NCBI RefSeq assembly: GCF_030269125.1
Contig: NZ_BSSM01000004.1
Coordinates: forward strand, 456,725-520,724
Source of the DNA: Streptomyces hygroscopicus subsp. hygroscopicus
GTDB taxonomy: Bacteria > Actinomycetota > Actinomycetes > Streptomycetales > Streptomycetaceae
Length of the DNA: 64,000 nucleotides
Reading direction: 5' to 3'
Shown: positions 18,212 to 28,424 of the stretch, piece after piece
Numbering within the stretch: position 1 is the first letter of the stretch
Layout: the number at the start of each line of letters is the position of its first letter
Position numbers and translations under genes: made by a program
Notes under the pieces: model-generated
What the model was told of the DNA's origin: nothing
What the model saw: the letters and a program-made list of their open reading frames with translations, nothing else
The model's database searches: none

Positions 18212-19174
18212 ATGGAGCGCCCCGAACTTCCCCTGCCGCAGCTGCACGCCTTCGTCGTGCTCGCCGAGGAACTCCACTTCGGCCACGCCGCCACCCGCCT
18301 GGGCATCGCCCAGCCGCCGCTGAGCCAGCAGATCCGCCGCCTGGAGGACAAGGTCGGATACGCGCTGTTCAGCCGCGAACCCGGGCGCATCGCCCTCACC
18401 CCGGCGGGCCGGGAACTCCTCCCCGCCGCCCGGCGTGCCCTCACCGATCTCGCCGAGGGCCTGGCCGCGGCCCGGGACGCCGGCAGTGGCAGGGCCGGCC
18501 GCCTGCGGATCGGCTTCGCTGCCTCCCTCGCCCTCACCGTCCTCCCCAGCCTGCTGCGGACCTTCCGGGAACGGTTTCCCGCGGTGGACCTCGACATCCA
18601 GGAGATGACCACCACGCCGCAACTGGCCGCTCTGCGCGAAAGGACGATCGACATCGGCCTGTTGCGGGAGCCGCCCGCCCATGACGCGGAACTCGGGTTC
18701 GAGACCGTGCTGGCCGAACCGTTCGTGGCCGTCCTGCCCGCCTCGCACCCCCTCGCCGCACAACGAGCCGTCCGGGTCGAGCAGTTGGCGGACAGCCCCT
18801 TCGTGCTCCTGCCTCGCGCCGTCGGCCCGCCGCTGTACGACCAGATCGCCGGTCTCTGCGCCGCTGCCGGCTTCACCCCCCACGTGACGCAGCACGCCGT
18901 GGAATGGCAGACCGTCTGCGCCCTGGTGGAAACCGGCCTCGGCGTGTCACTGGCCCCGGAGAGCATCCGCCGCATCCGCCTCAAAGGCGTCGCCTTCCGC
19001 AGGATCGAGCCCGGCACCGCGCGTACACGAGTCGCCGTCGCCTGGCGCAAGAACGACTCGAACCCCCTCCTGCCGGGCATCCTGGCCGCCCTCGACCAGG
19101 ATCCGCCGGGCCGGTCCCCGACCCGGCGCGGTACCGCGGGCGGCGCGAGCCGATCCGCTGCCGACCGGCCCTGA
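18212..19174 (+). CDS. LysR-family transcriptional regulator
   Basis: 320 residues. The N-terminal winged helix-turn-helix reads FVVLAEELHFGHAATRLGIAQPPLSQQIRRLE, and the C-terminal part is a two-lobed periplasmic-binding-like effector domain. It is divergent from the RidA gene and almost certainly regulates it from the 72-bp gap. LysR proteins bind a small-molecule inducer, which is not deducible here. The C-terminal 20 residues are rich in Arg, Pro and Ser and extend beyond the usual domain end. No operon partner follows within 690 bp. Confidence 0.93.
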   Translation: MERPELPLPQLHAFVVLAEELHFGHAATRLGIAQPPLSQQIRRLEDKVGYALFSREPGRIALTPAGRELLPAARRALTDLAEGLAAARDAGSGRAGRLRIGFAASLALTVLPSLLRTFRERFPAVDLDIQEMTTTPQLAALRERTIDIGLLREPPAHDAELGFETVLAEPFVAVLPASHPLAAQRAVRVEQLADSPFVLLPRAVGPPLYDQIAGLCAAAGFTPHVTQHAVEWQTVCALVETGLGVSLAPESIRRIRLKGVAFRRIEPGTARTRVAVAWRKNDSNPLLPGILAALDQDPPGRSPTRRGTAGGASRSAADRP

Positions 19175-19865
19175 CCGGCGTGGCGGCCGGTCCCGTCCCT
19201 CCGGCCGGCGCCGTGCCCGGACGAGGACGGCGGCGAGGCGGGGCGCGGCCCGGCGGGAGACGGCGCGTCTGCCGCTGGCGCGGGGCCGGGCCGCGCCACC
19301 GCCCGAGCCGGCTGGTGCAGCGGTCGACGGTGCCGCGCTGCTGGGGGCATCGGCGTCGGACCCGGGCGGGCGCGAGCCGCCCGCGGCGGCTCGCCGCGGG
19401 CGTGACCGGCCACGGTCGGACGGCTCCGGGGCCCGCCCCGGCCGCTTCGCGGCCCGAGGACGCGGGACATGACCGCTTCGCAGGCCGGCGCGCCACCGGC
19501 CTCGCCGGCGGTGACAGCGACCGACGGCCGCAGGCCGTGCCCCGGTCGAGATCCTGCCCGCGAACCCCTCCAGGAGCCGCGACGCGAAAGCGGCGGAGCA
19601 AGCCACGGCCGCGTACGCCGACGGCGTCCTGCGGATCAGCGCCAACGCGCCCGGCAACCAGCTCTTCGAGCAGCCCCGGGACACGCCGCCCCGCAGACCG
19701 CGCCGCCCCGCAGACCGCCGTCGCACGGGAAACGACCCGCCCCGGGACCGCGCAGGCCCGGACGGGCAACCGCCCATGGCGCGTTCCCCGAGGACCGGCA
19801 AGCGCGGCGTCGACGGACGGTAGACGGCTCCGCCCCGGGCGCGAGCCGGAGCCGCCTGCCGCCCG
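19175..19865. other. Region without a convincing gene
   Basis: About 690 bp between the LysR and DUF4157 genes. Open frames exist on both strands but their composition is Arg/Pro-rich. A short stretch near 19550-19680 reads like the tail of a degraded protein (AYADGVLRISANAPG), without start, stop or recognisable family. Nothing else is seen. Confidence 0.4.
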
Positions 19866-22019
19866 CTACGTCATATCCATCATGTCCCCGACGGGCGCCC
19901 CCGCCGCCCCGGCCGGGGCGGCCCCCTGGTCCATGGCCTGCTGCCAGACGGCCTGGGCCTCGTTCGGGGGCATGCCGCTCCCGCCGAGGTTGGCCTTGCG
20001 CGCCTCGTCGAGCACCGTCTTGAACATCGGCCACAACTGCCCCGGCCCGGTGGCCCGCTCGGAGATCCAGCGCATCTCCACCGGCGCCGCCTTCTGCCCG
20101 CCCAGGTACGGCGCGACCACCGGTGACGGCTCGTCGGGCCGCTCCAGTGCCTTGCCGGGGGCGACGACCGGGAAGTCCGTGTCCCCGTGGAGCAGACTGC
20201 GCAGCATCTGCTCCGTGTTGGCCACACCGGACTCCCCGTGCCCGTAGATCGGTTCACGCGGCTTCGCCCGGTCGCCCGGATAACTCCCCACCATCTTCTG
20301 CCAGAACGCCGTGTTCGTCTCGGCGAAGGTGGCGTGGAACCACTGGGCGAGTTCCTTGATCCGGGCGTCGGGGATGGTGAAGGACCGCAGCGTATCGGTG
20401 GTCGAGGTCTGCCGCAGCGCCCCCAGGTTCGCCAGTTTCAGCAGCAGCGGCACCGCGTTCTTCGTCGTCGAGTTCGCACCGCGGGCGCCGCCCTCGACCA
20501 TGGCCGTGCCGATGGCGTAGGACAGGCCCATGGCCAGGGTGCCCGTGAGGGCCTCCTGGTCGCCGCCCTCCAGCGGCCGGCCCGCCAGCTGCGGTGCGAT
20601 CTCGCGCAGCCGCCCCAGCGACGTGGCGACCGTGCGGGCCGCGTGGGTCCAGGCGTCCGCGATGTGCTCGTTGCCCGGCCGGCGCCGCGAGCCGTGGTCG
20701 ACGCCGCCCTGGAAGGAGTAGAGCGAGGGCAGGCCCGAGGGCACCACGCCGACGGTGGCCTGGACGTAGAACTCCCACTGCACCGAGCTCTGGAAGTCCG
20801 CGATGGCCGCCTGCAACGCCGTGTCCGCGAACAGCCGGGGGCCGAGCCAGGCCTGCAGCTCGGCCAGCGGCAGCCCGGTCCCGTACTGCGTCGTGCCCGG
20901 GATCTGAAGCGCCTTGTGCTGCGGGTCCTGCCCGATCATCGCCTGCGCGTGGGCCTCGATCCGCTGGGCGAGCTCCTGCACCGCGCGGTCCGAGCCGGGG
21001 GCCATCTCGTCGAACGGCGCCGTCACGTACTCCAGGTTGCTCAGGGAGGACTGCTGCGGCTTGCCGACGGCCGGGACGCTGTCCGGCCCGACCAGCCCGG
21101 CCAGGACCCGGTGGATCGCCGCGGCCTTCCGGCTGAGCACGTTGTGGTCGGTGAGCAGGGACAGGTTCGCCTCGTTGAGCAGACGCTGGCCGTAGGGGAC
21201 ACCGCCGTTGAAGAACGCTCCGATCACCGGATCCGGCTGACGCCCCTCGACCGGGTTGAGGCCGTGCAGGCTGCCCTGGCCGAAACTGGGCAGACTCAGC
21301 TCCGCCTCGAACCCCACGAGCCGCTGCACGCTCGCCCCGGCCGGCGCGCCGGCCCCGGCAGGGCCGGAACACCCCGAAGCCCCCCCGCCCGCCTCCCCGG
21401 CCGCACGCGCCACCGGCACCGGCCCGGACATCACCCGCCGCGCATTGGCCTCGGCCGCCCGCTCGAACCGGTCCGAAGGATCACTCACCCGCAGACCGTC
21501 ACCCCGGTCCGTACCCGCGACCGGCCCCCGACGCTGCTGGACGACATGGGTCAGCTCATGGGCCAGCGTGTGCTTGTCCGCACCACCGTCACCGAGGACG
21601 ACATGACTGCCCGACGTGTACGCACGCGCCCCGACCGCCCGCGCCGACCGGCCGGCGGCCGCCCCGGTGTGCACCCGCACATCCGAGAAGTCCGCCCCCA
21701 GCCGCGCCTCCATCTCCTCGCGCAGCGGCCCGTCGAGCGGACGTCCGGGCGCCCTGAGCACATCCCGGACCGCGTCCCCCCGCCCCGGCTCCGGCTCCGC
21801 CGCGCCCCCCGAGGCGGCGGAGCGGGCCACCATGGCGGCCACCGCCGCGTTGCCCGCACTGCGCTGAAGCGACTCCAGCGCCCCCGGGCCCAGCACGGGA
21901 GGCGCCGTGACCGGCCCTCCCGGCCGCTCCGGCGAGCGCTTCCCCGCAGCCGGTCCGCGCCCGGCACGGGCACTCTCACGACCACCACCGCGCTCGGCCC
22001 GGGACAGGGACGTCGGCAC
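19866..22019 (-). CDS. DUF4157 (eCIS core, metallopeptidase-like) protein with long unknown C-terminus
   Basis: 717 residues from GTG 22019, which has a perfect AGGAGG 6 nt upstream. Residues 40-60 carry the Leu/Gln-rich SLQRSAGNAAVAAM segment typical of such proteins. The DUF4157 domain spans about 88-165, with VRVHTGAAAGRSARAVGA and the zinc motif HELTH (154-158). A low-complexity linker follows, then a 480-residue C-terminal module beginning VQRLVGFEAEL and containing NLEYVTAPFDE near residue 330; the FEAE and LEYVTAP pair recalls amidoligase/glutamate-cysteine-ligase-like enzymes. DUF4157 proteins are linked to extracellular contractile injection cargo. No injection genes lie in the window. 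Confidence 0.8.
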   Translation of the reverse strand: MPTSLSRAERGGGRESARAGRGPAAGKRSPERPGGPVTAPPVLGPGALESLQRSAGNAAVAAMVARSAASGGAAEPEPGRGDAVRDVLRAPGRPLDGPLREEMEARLGADFSDVRVHTGAAAGRSARAVGARAYTSGSHVVLGDGGADKHTLAHELTHVVQQRRGPVAGTDRGDGLRVSDPSDRFERAAEANARRVMSGPVPVARAAGEAGGGASGCSGPAGAGAPAGASVQRLVGFEAELSLPSFGQGSLHGLNPVEGRQPDPVIGAFFNGGVPYGQRLLNEANLSLLTDHNVLSRKAAAIHRVLAGLVGPDSVPAVGKPQQSSLSNLEYVTAPFDEMAPGSDRAVQELAQRIEAHAQAMIGQDPQHKALQIPGTTQYGTGLPLAELQAWLGPRLFADTALQAAIADFQSSVQWEFYVQATVGVVPSGLPSLYSFQGGVDHGSRRRPGNEHIADAWTHAARTVATSLGRLREIAPQLAGRPLEGGDQEALTGTLAMGLSYAIGTAMVEGGARGANSTTKNAVPLLLKLANLGALRQTSTTDTLRSFTIPDARIKELAQWFHATFAETNTAFWQKMVGSYPGDRAKPREPIYGHGESGVANTEQMLRSLLHGDTDFPVVAPGKALERPDEPSPVVAPYLGGQKAAPVEMRWISERATGPGQLWPMFKTVLDEARKANLGGSGMPPNEAQAVWQQAMDQGAAPAGAAGAPVGDMMDMT

Positions 22020-22137
22020 GCTCGGCCTCCTGACGGCACATAGGGAACTCGACCCCCCAACGGATACCCGACCCGCCCCCGCGGCGACAGGCCCGCAAGG
22101 GCAGCATCGAGGGCAACCCCGGCGGAACCCCCGCCAC

Positions 22138-22225
22138 CCCGCCCGTACGACGCCGCCACCCCGCCCGTACGCCACCCCGCCCGTACGCCGCCGCCACCCC
22201 CCGCCCGTACGCCGCCGCCACCCCT
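22138..22225. repeat. Tandem GTACG-containing GC-rich repeat
   Basis: Four imperfect copies of a roughly 16-24 bp unit built on CCCGTACGCCGCCGCCACC, lying between the DUF4157 gene start and the LacI gene start. Copy two is shorter than the others. Such slippage-prone repeats have no obvious coding role here. Confidence 0.6.
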
Positions 22226-22343
22226 GCGCCCACCCCCGGCGCCCCGCCCCGCCGGAGACCTCCCACAGCGGCGAACCCGGGGACGGACCAGGCGACTTCG
22301 GCATGCCCCGACCCTGCCGCGCACGTCCCTTGACGCACCTGCC

Positions 22344-22357
22344 TGTGAGCGCTAACA
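22344..22357. promoter_or_regulatory. LacI-type operator at the regulator gene
   Basis: TGTGAGCGCTAACA, a near-palindrome with the central GCGC typical of LacI-family sites. The same 14-mer recurs at 28672-28685, and related sites lie at 25242, 25263 and 28425. Its position 27 bp upstream of the chosen start of the LacI gene implies autoregulation. Confidence 0.85.
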
Positions 22358-22384
22358 ATGATGCCCATCACGGATCGGAGCCTC

Positions 22385-23446
22385 ATGTCGCAGACCGCTG
22401 GCCGCACCGGCCCCCGCAAGGCGCCCACCATGGAGGACGTCGCGCAACTCGCAGGCGTGTCGCACCAGACGGTGTCGCGGGTGCTGAGCGACCACCCCAA
22501 TGTGCGCGAGTCGACCCGGGCCGAGGTGCTCAGGGCGATCGGGCAGCTGGGGTACCGGCGGAACTCCTCGGCTCGGGCGCTGGTCACCCGGCGCACGCTC
22601 ACCCTGGGCGTGGTGGCCTGCAATCCGACGCTCTTCGGCCCGTCCAGCACGCTGTTCGGCCTGGAGGAGGCCGCGCGGGACGAGGGCTACATGGTCTCGG
22701 CGGTCACCCTGCGCCGCTACTCGGCCGCCGCCCTCAGGGAGGCGATCGACCACCTCAGCGACTGGGGGGTGGAGGGCATCGTGGTGATCGTCCCGCACCG
22801 CGAGGCGGTCACCGCGCTGGCCGAACTGCGGCTGCCCTTCCCCGTGGTGACCGTGGAGGGCGGGCACGACCTGCCGATCCCGGTGGTCTCGGTGGACCAG
22901 CGGCTCGGGGCCCGGATGGCGACGAGCCACCTGCTGGCCGCCGGCCACCGCACGGTCTGGCACGTCGCGGGCCCGCCGAGCTGGCTGGAGGCGGAGGCGC
23001 GGGCCGACGGCTGGCGCTCGGTGCTGGAAGAGGCCGGCGCCGTCGTACCGCCGCCGATCCAGGGCGACTGGACCCCGCTGTCGGGCTACCGGGCCGGGCA
23101 GGAACTGGCCGGCCGGGTGACCGCGGGAGCCGCGGGCCGCGGCTCCGCGGAGGTGACCGCCGTCTTCGTCGCCAACGACCAGATGGCACTGGGCGTGCTG
23201 CGCGCCCTGCGCGAGGCCGGCCTGTCGGTCCCCGGCCAGGTGGCCATCGCGGGGTTCGACGACATCCCCGAGGCCGAGTTCTTCACCCCGCCGCTCACCA
23301 CCGTCCGGCAGGACTTCGCCGCACTCGGCAAGGCGAGCATCCGGCTGCTGGTCAGCCGGCTGGAGTCCGGCACCACCCAGGGCGACGACGAGCGCGTGGT
23401 GATCGAACCGCGGCTGATCGTCCGCGGCAGCAGCACCCCGTCCTGA
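22385..23446 (+). CDS. LacI-family repressor of the arabinose regulon
   Basis: About 353 residues from ATG 22385, which has GGAG just upstream; an in-frame ATG at 22358 overlaps the operator and is less likely. The N-terminal HTH is TMEDVAQLAGVSHQTVSRVL with the hinge YRRNSSARAL, followed by a periplasmic-binding-like sugar domain. It heads the araB-araD-araA region and faces the same way. Identical operators stand before it and before the sugar importer operon, so it most likely represses arabinose uptake and catabolism until arabinose, or a related sugar, binds. Confidence 0.9.
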   Translation: MSQTAGRTGPRKAPTMEDVAQLAGVSHQTVSRVLSDHPNVRESTRAEVLRAIGQLGYRRNSSARALVTRRTLTLGVVACNPTLFGPSSTLFGLEEAARDEGYMVSAVTLRRYSAAALREAIDHLSDWGVEGIVVIVPHREAVTALAELRLPFPVVTVEGGHDLPIPVVSVDQRLGARMATSHLLAAGHRTVWHVAGPPSWLEAEARADGWRSVLEEAGAVVPPPIQGDWTPLSGYRAGQELAGRVTAGAAGRGSAEVTAVFVANDQMALGVLRALREAGLSVPGQVAIAGFDDIPEAEFFTPPLTTVRQDFAALGKASIRLLVSRLESGTTQGDDERVVIEPRLIVRGSSTPS

Positions 23447-23572
23447 CGGCGCTCCACGACCCCTCGATTCCCTGCGACCCGCCCGGTGACCGCACCGCAC
23501 CCGCGGGGCGCGAAGCGGCGGCGTCCGGCGCGGCACGGGATTCGCCCGCGCCGGCCACGACTGGAGGAGACC

Positions 23573-25246
23573 TTGACCACCGATCCCCCCGCGGTCACCG
23601 TCGGCATCGACTTCGGCACCCTCTCCGGACGGGCCCTGGTCGTGGCCGTCGAGGACGGCACGGAACTGGGCAGCGCCGTCCACGAGTACACCCACGGCGT
23701 GGTCGACCGGGAGCTGCCCTGCGGGGTCCCGCTGCCGCCCGACTGGGCGCTGCAGATACCCCAGGACTGGCGTGACGTGCTGCGCCTCGCCGTACCGCGA
23801 GCCCTCGCGGACGCCGGGGTGGCCCCCGAGCAGGTCGTGGGCGTCGCCACCGACTTCACCGCCTGCACGGTGCTCCCCGCCACCTGGGACGGCACCCCGC
23901 TGTGCGAGCTGCCCGAGTACGCCGGCCGCCCCCACGCCTACCCCAAGCTGTGGCGCCACCACGCCGCCCAGCCGGAGGCCGACCTCGTCGTCGAGCACGC
24001 GCGGCGGACCGGGCAGCCGTGGCTGGCCCGCTACGGCGGCCGGATCTCCAGCGAGTGGCAGTACGCCAAGGCACTGCAGGTGCTGCGCGAGGACCCCGAC
24101 GCCTACGCCGCCGCCGACCGCTGGATCGAGGCGGCCGACTGGATCGTGTGGCAGCTCACCGGCGCCGAGAGCCGCAACCCGTGCACCGCCGGCTACAAGG
24201 GCGTCCACCAGGACGGCCGCTATCCCAACGAGGCGTTCCTGGCCCGGCTGCACCCCGGCTTCGGCGGCTTCACCGCCAAGCTGGAACACCCCCTGACCCC
24301 CCTCGGCGCCCCCGCCGGCAGACTCACCGGCCGGGCCGCCGCGCTCACCGGGCTGCGCGAGGGCACGGTCGTGGCCGCGGGGAACGTGGACGCACACGTC
24401 ACCAGCGCCGCCGCCCAGGCCCTCGACCCGGGCCGGATGCTCGCCATCATGGGCACCTCCACCTGCCACATCCTCAACTCCGATGTCCTCGCCGAGGTCC
24501 CGGGCATGTGCGGGGTCGTGCGGGACGGCGTGGTGCCGGGGCTGTGGGGCTACGAGGCCGGGCAGAGCGGCGTCGGCGACATCCTGGCCTGGGCCGTGCG
24601 CAGCACCGTCCCGGAGGAGTACGCGGCCGAGGCCCGCCGGCGGGGGATCGGCGTGCACGAGCTGCTGACGGAACGCGCTTCGGCCCAACCGGTGGGCGCC
24701 CACGGGCTGCTGGCACTGGACTGGCACAGCGGCAACCGCTCGGTGCTGGTCGACCACCACCTGTCCGGGCTGGTCCTGGGCCTCACCCTCGACACCCGGC
24801 CCGAGGACGTCTACCGGGCCCTGATCGAGGCCACCGCCTTCGGCACCCGCACCATCGTCGACGCGTTCGAGGCCGCGGGCGTCCCGGTCACCGACTTCAC
24901 GGCAGCCGGCGGGCTGCTGAAGAACCGCTTCCTCATGCAGGTCTACAGCGACGTGCTCAACCGTCCCGTCCACGTGCTCGCCTCGCAGCAGGGACCGGCC
25001 CTGGGCGCCGCGATCCACGCCGCCGTGGCCGCCGGCGCCCACCCCGACATCCGCACCGCCTCCGCCACGATGGGCCGCCGCCAGGAGAACGCCTACACCC
25101 CGGACCCGGTCCGGGCCGCCGCCTACGACCGCCTCCACGCCGAGTACCGCACCCTGCACGACCACTTCGGGCGCGGCGGCGACGACGTGATGCACCGGCT
25201 GCGAGCGCTGCGCTCGGCCGCCCTGTCCTCCTCTCCCAGAATGTGA
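23573..25246 (+). CDS. araB: Ribulokinase
   Basis: A 557-residue FGGY-family kinase phosphorylating L-ribulose to L-ribulose 5-phosphate. The ATPase start [15 protein letters not shown] and the C-terminal phosphate motif [19 protein letters not shown] are present, and length fits AraB. TTG 23573 is preceded by a strong GGAGGAG, which decides the start over a longer GTG/ATG extension rich in Arg and Pro. It follows the LacI gene and precedes araD and araA, forming the standard arabinose pathway. Its stop codon TGA (25244-25246) lies inside a LacI-type operator. Confidence 0.96.
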   Translation: MTTDPPAVTVGIDFGTLSGRALVVAVEDGTELGSAVHEYTHGVVDRELPCGVPLPPDWALQIPQDWRDVLRLAVPRALADAGVAPEQVVGVATDFTACTVLPATWDGTPLCELPEYAGRPHAYPKLWRHHAAQPEADLVVEHARRTGQPWLARYGGRISSEWQYAKALQVLREDPDAYAAADRWIEAADWIVWQLTGAESRNPCTAGYKGVHQDGRYPNEAFLARLHPGFGGFTAKLEHPLTPLGAPAGRLTGRAAALTGLREGTVVAAGNVDAHVTSAAAQALDPGRMLAIMGTSTCHILNSDVLAEVPGMCGVVRDGVVPGLWGYEAGQSGVGDILAWAVRSTVPEEYAAEARRRGIGVHELLTERASAQPVGAHGLLALDWHSGNRSVLVDHHLSGLVLGLTLDTRPEDVYRALIEATAFGTRTIVDAFEAAGVPVTDFTAAGGLLKNRFLMQVYSDVLNRPVHVLASQQGPALGAAIHAAVAAGAHPDIRTASATMGRRQENAYTPDPVRAAAYDRLHAEYRTLHDHFGRGGDDVMHRLRALRSAALSSSPRM

Positions 25247-25276
25247 GCGCTCACAAAACGGGTGTGAGCGCTCACC
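25242..25276. promoter_or_regulatory. Tandem LacI-type operators between araB and araD
   Basis: Two sites: TGTGAGCGCTCACA, a perfect 14-bp palindrome (25242-25255), and TGTGAGCGCTCACC (25263-25276). Their centres are 21 bp apart, two helical turns, so two dimers would lie on the same face. The first overlaps the araB stop codon. The 80-bp gap to araD suggests an internal, separately repressed promoter for araD-araA. Confidence 0.85.
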
Positions 25277-25327
25277 CCCACCCACCGCCCCTCCCGCTCC
25301 TGTCTCCCCGAGAACGCCGAGGTCGCC

Positions 25328-26038
25328 ATGGTCATGAACGCAGAGTCCCTTTCCCCGGGCGCCGCCGACGCGGTCGCCGCGCTGCGCGAGGAGCTCGGCG
25401 AGCTCCATCAGGAACTGGTCCGCTACAACCTGGTGGTGTGGACCGGCGGGAACGTGTCCGGGCGCGTCCCGGGGCAGGACCTGTTCCTCATCAAGCCCAG
25501 CGGCGTCCCCTACGAGCGGCTGACCCCGCAGTCCATGGTCGTCTGCGACCTCGACGGACAAGTGGTCGACGGCGGGGGACTGCGGCCGTCCTCCGACACC
25601 GCCGCGCACGCCTACGTCTACCGGCACATGCCCGAGGTCGGCGGCGTCGTCCACACCCACTCCACCTACGCCTGCGCGTGGGCGGCCCGCGGCGAACCGG
25701 TGCCCTGCGTGCTGACCGCCATGGCCGACGAGTTCGGCGCCGAGATCCCGGTCGGCCCCTTCGCGGTGATCGGCGACGACTCGATCGGCCGCGGCATCGT
25801 GGAGACCCTGACCGGACACCGCTCGCCCGCCGTACTGATGCAGAACCACGGGCCGTTCACCATCGGCCCGAACCCGCGCGCCGCCGTGAAGGCCGCCGTG
25901 ATGTGCGAGGACGTCGCCCGCAGCGTGCACATCTCCCGCCAGCTCGGCCGGCCGCTGCCCATCGACCCCCGGGCCGTCGACCGGCTCCACGACCGCTACC
26001 ACCACGCCTACGGCCAGCCCGGCACGTCCGCCCAGTGA
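25328..26038 (+). CDS. araD: L-ribulose-5-phosphate 4-epimerase
   Basis: A 236-residue class II aldolase/adducin family protein converting L-ribulose 5-phosphate to D-xylulose 5-phosphate. It has [18 protein letters not shown] for phosphate and substrate binding, [13 protein letters not shown] with the zinc HxH pair and QNHGPFTIG with the third zinc histidine. Length is normal. GAGG stands 5 nt before the ATG. It precedes araA by 14 bp and is probably transcribed from its own operator-controlled promoter as well as from araB. Confidence 0.95.
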   Translation: MVMNAESLSPGAADAVAALREELGELHQELVRYNLVVWTGGNVSGRVPGQDLFLIKPSGVPYERLTPQSMVVCDLDGQVVDGGGLRPSSDTAAHAYVYRHMPEVGGVVHTHSTYACAWAARGEPVPCVLTAMADEFGAEIPVGPFAVIGDDSIGRGIVETLTGHRSPAVLMQNHGPFTIGPNPRAAVKAAVMCEDVARSVHISRQLGRPLPIDPRAVDRLHDRYHHAYGQPGTSAQ

Positions 26039-26052
26039 GGAGCCATCAGGCC

Positions 26053-27558
26053 ATGACACCGCCCGCCGCCTTTGAGGTCTGGTTCGTCACCGGCAGCCAG
26101 GGGCTCTACGGGGAGGACACCCTCCGCCAGGTCGCCGAGCAGTCCCGGTCCGTCAGCGACCGGCTCGCCGCCGCACCCGGCACCCCCCTGCGCGTCGTCT
26201 GGAAGCCCGTGCTCACCGACTCCGCGGCCATCCTCTCCCTCGTCCTCGAGGCCAACGCCGACCCGGCCTGCGTCGGCCTCATCGCCTGGATGCACACCTT
26301 CTCCCCGGCCAAGATGTGGATCTCCGGCCTCGACATGCTCCGCAAGCCGCTGCTCCACCTGCACACCCAGGCCGGCGCCGAACTCCCGTGGGCCACCATC
26401 GACATGGACTTCATGAACCTCAACCAGGCCGCCCACGGGGACCGGGAGTTCGGGTACGTCCAGGCACGGCTGGGAGTGGCCCGCAAGACCGTCGCGGGCC
26501 ACGTCTGCGACCCGGCCACCGCCCCCCGCGTCCACGCCTGGATGCGCGCCGCCCTCGGGTACGACGCGCTGCGCAGGCTGCGGCTGGCCCGGTTCGGCGA
26601 CAACATGCGCGACGTCGCCGTCACCGAGGGCGACAAGGTCGAGGCACAGCTGCGGTTCGGCGTCTCGGTCAACACCTACGGCGTCGCCGACCTGGTCGAG
26701 GCCGTCGACTCGGTGGCCGACGCGGCCGTCGGCTCCCTGGTCGAGGAGTACGCCGCCACCTACCGGATGGCCCCGCCACTGGCCGACGGCGGCGGCCGGC
26801 ACGACGCCCTGCGGTACGCCGCCCGCATCGAGCTGGGCCTGCGCGACTTCCTCACCGACGGCGGGTTCGGGGCCTTCACCACCAACTTCGAGGACCTGGG
26901 CGGCCTGCGGCAGCTGCCCGGCATCGCGGTGCAGCGGCTGATGGCCGACGGGTACGGGTTCGGTGCCGAGGGGGACTGGAAGACCTCCGCGCTGCTGGCG
27001 GCCCTCAAGACCGCCGGCACCGGCCGCCCCGGGGGCACCTCGTTCATGGAGGACTACACCTACCACCTGGTCCCCGGCGAACAGCTCGTCCTCGGCGCCC
27101 ACATGCTGGAGGTGTGCCCCAGCATCGCCGCGGGGCAGCCCGCTTGCGAGATCCACCCCCTCGGCATCGGCGGGCGCGAGGACCCCGTCCGGCTGGTCTT
27201 CGACGCCGAGCCCGGCCCGGCCACGGTGGTCGGCCTGGTCGACGTCGGCGACCGGTTCCGGCTGGTCGCCAACCGGATCGACATCGTCCCGCCACCGCAG
27301 CCGCTGCCCCGCCTTCCCGTGGCGAGGGCCGTCTGGCGCCCGGTGCCCGACTTCGGGACCGCGACCGAGGCCTGGCTGACCGCGGGCGGCCCCCACCACA
27401 CCGTGCTGACATCGGCGGTGGGCACGGAGGAACTGGCCGACCTCGCGGACATGCTCCGCACGGAGCTGCTGCTCATCGACGACGGCACCGACATACGGCA
27501 GTTCGCCAAGGAGATCCGCTGGAACCAGGCGTACTACCGGCTCGCCGGCGGCCTGTGA
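26053..27558 (+). CDS. araA: L-arabinose isomerase
   Basis: A 501-residue isomerase turning L-arabinose into L-ribulose, the first catabolic step. The N-terminus [17 protein letters not shown] is diagnostic, and the C-terminal active-site region with ANFEDL-like TTNFEDLGG and [12 protein letters not shown] carries the Glu and His metal ligands. Length equals the bacterial family norm. It is the last gene of the araB-araD-araA group; a perfect 20-bp inverted repeat lies 83 bp after its stop. Confidence 0.96.
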   Translation: MTPPAAFEVWFVTGSQGLYGEDTLRQVAEQSRSVSDRLAAAPGTPLRVVWKPVLTDSAAILSLVLEANADPACVGLIAWMHTFSPAKMWISGLDMLRKPLLHLHTQAGAELPWATIDMDFMNLNQAAHGDREFGYVQARLGVARKTVAGHVCDPATAPRVHAWMRAALGYDALRRLRLARFGDNMRDVAVTEGDKVEAQLRFGVSVNTYGVADLVEAVDSVADAAVGSLVEEYAATYRMAPPLADGGGRHDALRYAARIELGLRDFLTDGGFGAFTTNFEDLGGLRQLPGIAVQRLMADGYGFGAEGDWKTSALLAALKTAGTGRPGGTSFMEDYTYHLVPGEQLVLGAHMLEVCPSIAAGQPACEIHPLGIGGREDPVRLVFDAEPGPATVVGLVDVGDRFRLVANRIDIVPPPQPLPRLPVARAVWRPVPDFGTATEAWLTAGGPHHTVLTSAVGTEELADLADMLRTELLLIDDGTDIRQFAKEIRWNQAYYRLAGGL

Positions 27559-27640
27559 GCCGGCGCCGGCCCCCCTGCCCGAGCCCGGCTCGCGGACCGC
27601 GGCCACCAGGGCGGCGAACGAGCCCCGGGTGACATGCCCG

Positions 27641-27682
27641 GCAACGTACGGGCGGCGCCGCCCGGCGCCGCCCGTACGTTGC
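27641..27682 (+). terminator. Perfect 20-bp inverted repeat after araA
   Basis: Positions 27641-27660 pair exactly with 27663-27682, leaving a 2-nt loop. No T run follows, but extended GC hairpins of this kind commonly end transcripts in Streptomyces. A cruciform or protein-binding role cannot be excluded. Confidence 0.75.
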
Positions 27683-28424
27683 CCGTACGCGGTCGCACCG
27701 GGACGCCCGCCGCACCGTCCGCGCGCCCGCGCCGCGCCGGGCCGCGCCGGGCCGGGCCGCGCCGGGCCGGGCCGGGGGCCGTGCCGTGCCGCGGCCCCGC
27801 TCCGGCACCCGGCTGCCGGGCGGCCACGCACTGCCCCCATGCGGCAGCCCGGCCATGACACCGCTCGCCCGCCCAGCAGACGTGCCTCCCCGGAGCCGGA
27901 GCCGGAGCCGGAGCCGTAGCCGCAGGCGCAGCCGCGCCGTAGCCGTGCACCGTGCCGTCGCGGCCGAATCCGAGCCGGCCGAATCCGAGCCGGCCGAATC
28001 CGAGCCGGGCGGAGCCGTGCACGTGCCGTCGCGGCCGCCGTGCGCGTCACCGAGGCGCCGCGAGGCCGCGACGGCAGCCCCGCCCCGCGGCGCGAGCGCG
28101 GCCGCTGTCCCGGCGCACCCGGCCGGGCGCCCTGCCGCCCGCTGCCGGGAGCGTCGCGGCCGGGCCGCCGACGCGGACCGGCCAAGGGGGCGACGGCCGT
28201 CGTCCGGGCGCCGGGGGACACGGGACGGCGGACTCCAGGACCTCTGACGGCCCGTCAGGCAGTCTCCGCACGCCGCAGCCGACGGTGCGTCAACCCGAAC
28301 GCCGGGCGGCCCAACACGCCTTCGTCCGGGGCGAGTCGACGATGGCGGCGGCGGTCGCGGCGGCCCGCCGGGCAGGGCGGGAGCGGCGCCGTTTTTCTTC
28401 CGTGTAACACCTTGACGCCGCATC
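27683..28424. other. Repeat-rich intergenic region upstream of the sugar importer
   Basis: About 740 bp without a convincing gene. It holds several simple repeats: CGGGCCGCGC runs near 27730-27780, GGAGCC triplet-like repeats near 27893-27917 and a 15-bp tandem repeat (listed separately). Short open frames here are low-complexity. Its right end leads into the importer promoter region with LacI-type operators. Confidence 0.5.
27962..28006. repeat. Three exact tandem copies of a 15-bp unit
   Basis: GGCCGAATCCGAGCC is repeated three times without mismatch (27962-27976, 27977-27991, 27992-28006). 15 bp is a multiple of three, but no gene runs through it. The flanks contain other simple repeats, so this is a slippage hotspot. 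Confidence 0.8.

Noticed and set aside
19469..20023. A 184-codon gene between LysR and DUF4157 genes
   Set aside because: No ribosome site, Arg/Pro-rich composition and overlap with the end of the DUF4157 gene on the other strand.
23902..27558. A 1218-codon frame that could be one long gene ending in araA
   Set aside because: The upstream part is antisense-like, Arg/Pro-rich shadow of araB and araD; araA has its own start at 26053.
27534..28423. Minus-strand genes in the spacer after araA
   Set aside because: The reading frames follow simple repeats (Arg-Leu, Ala-Gly runs) and have no start signals or family.
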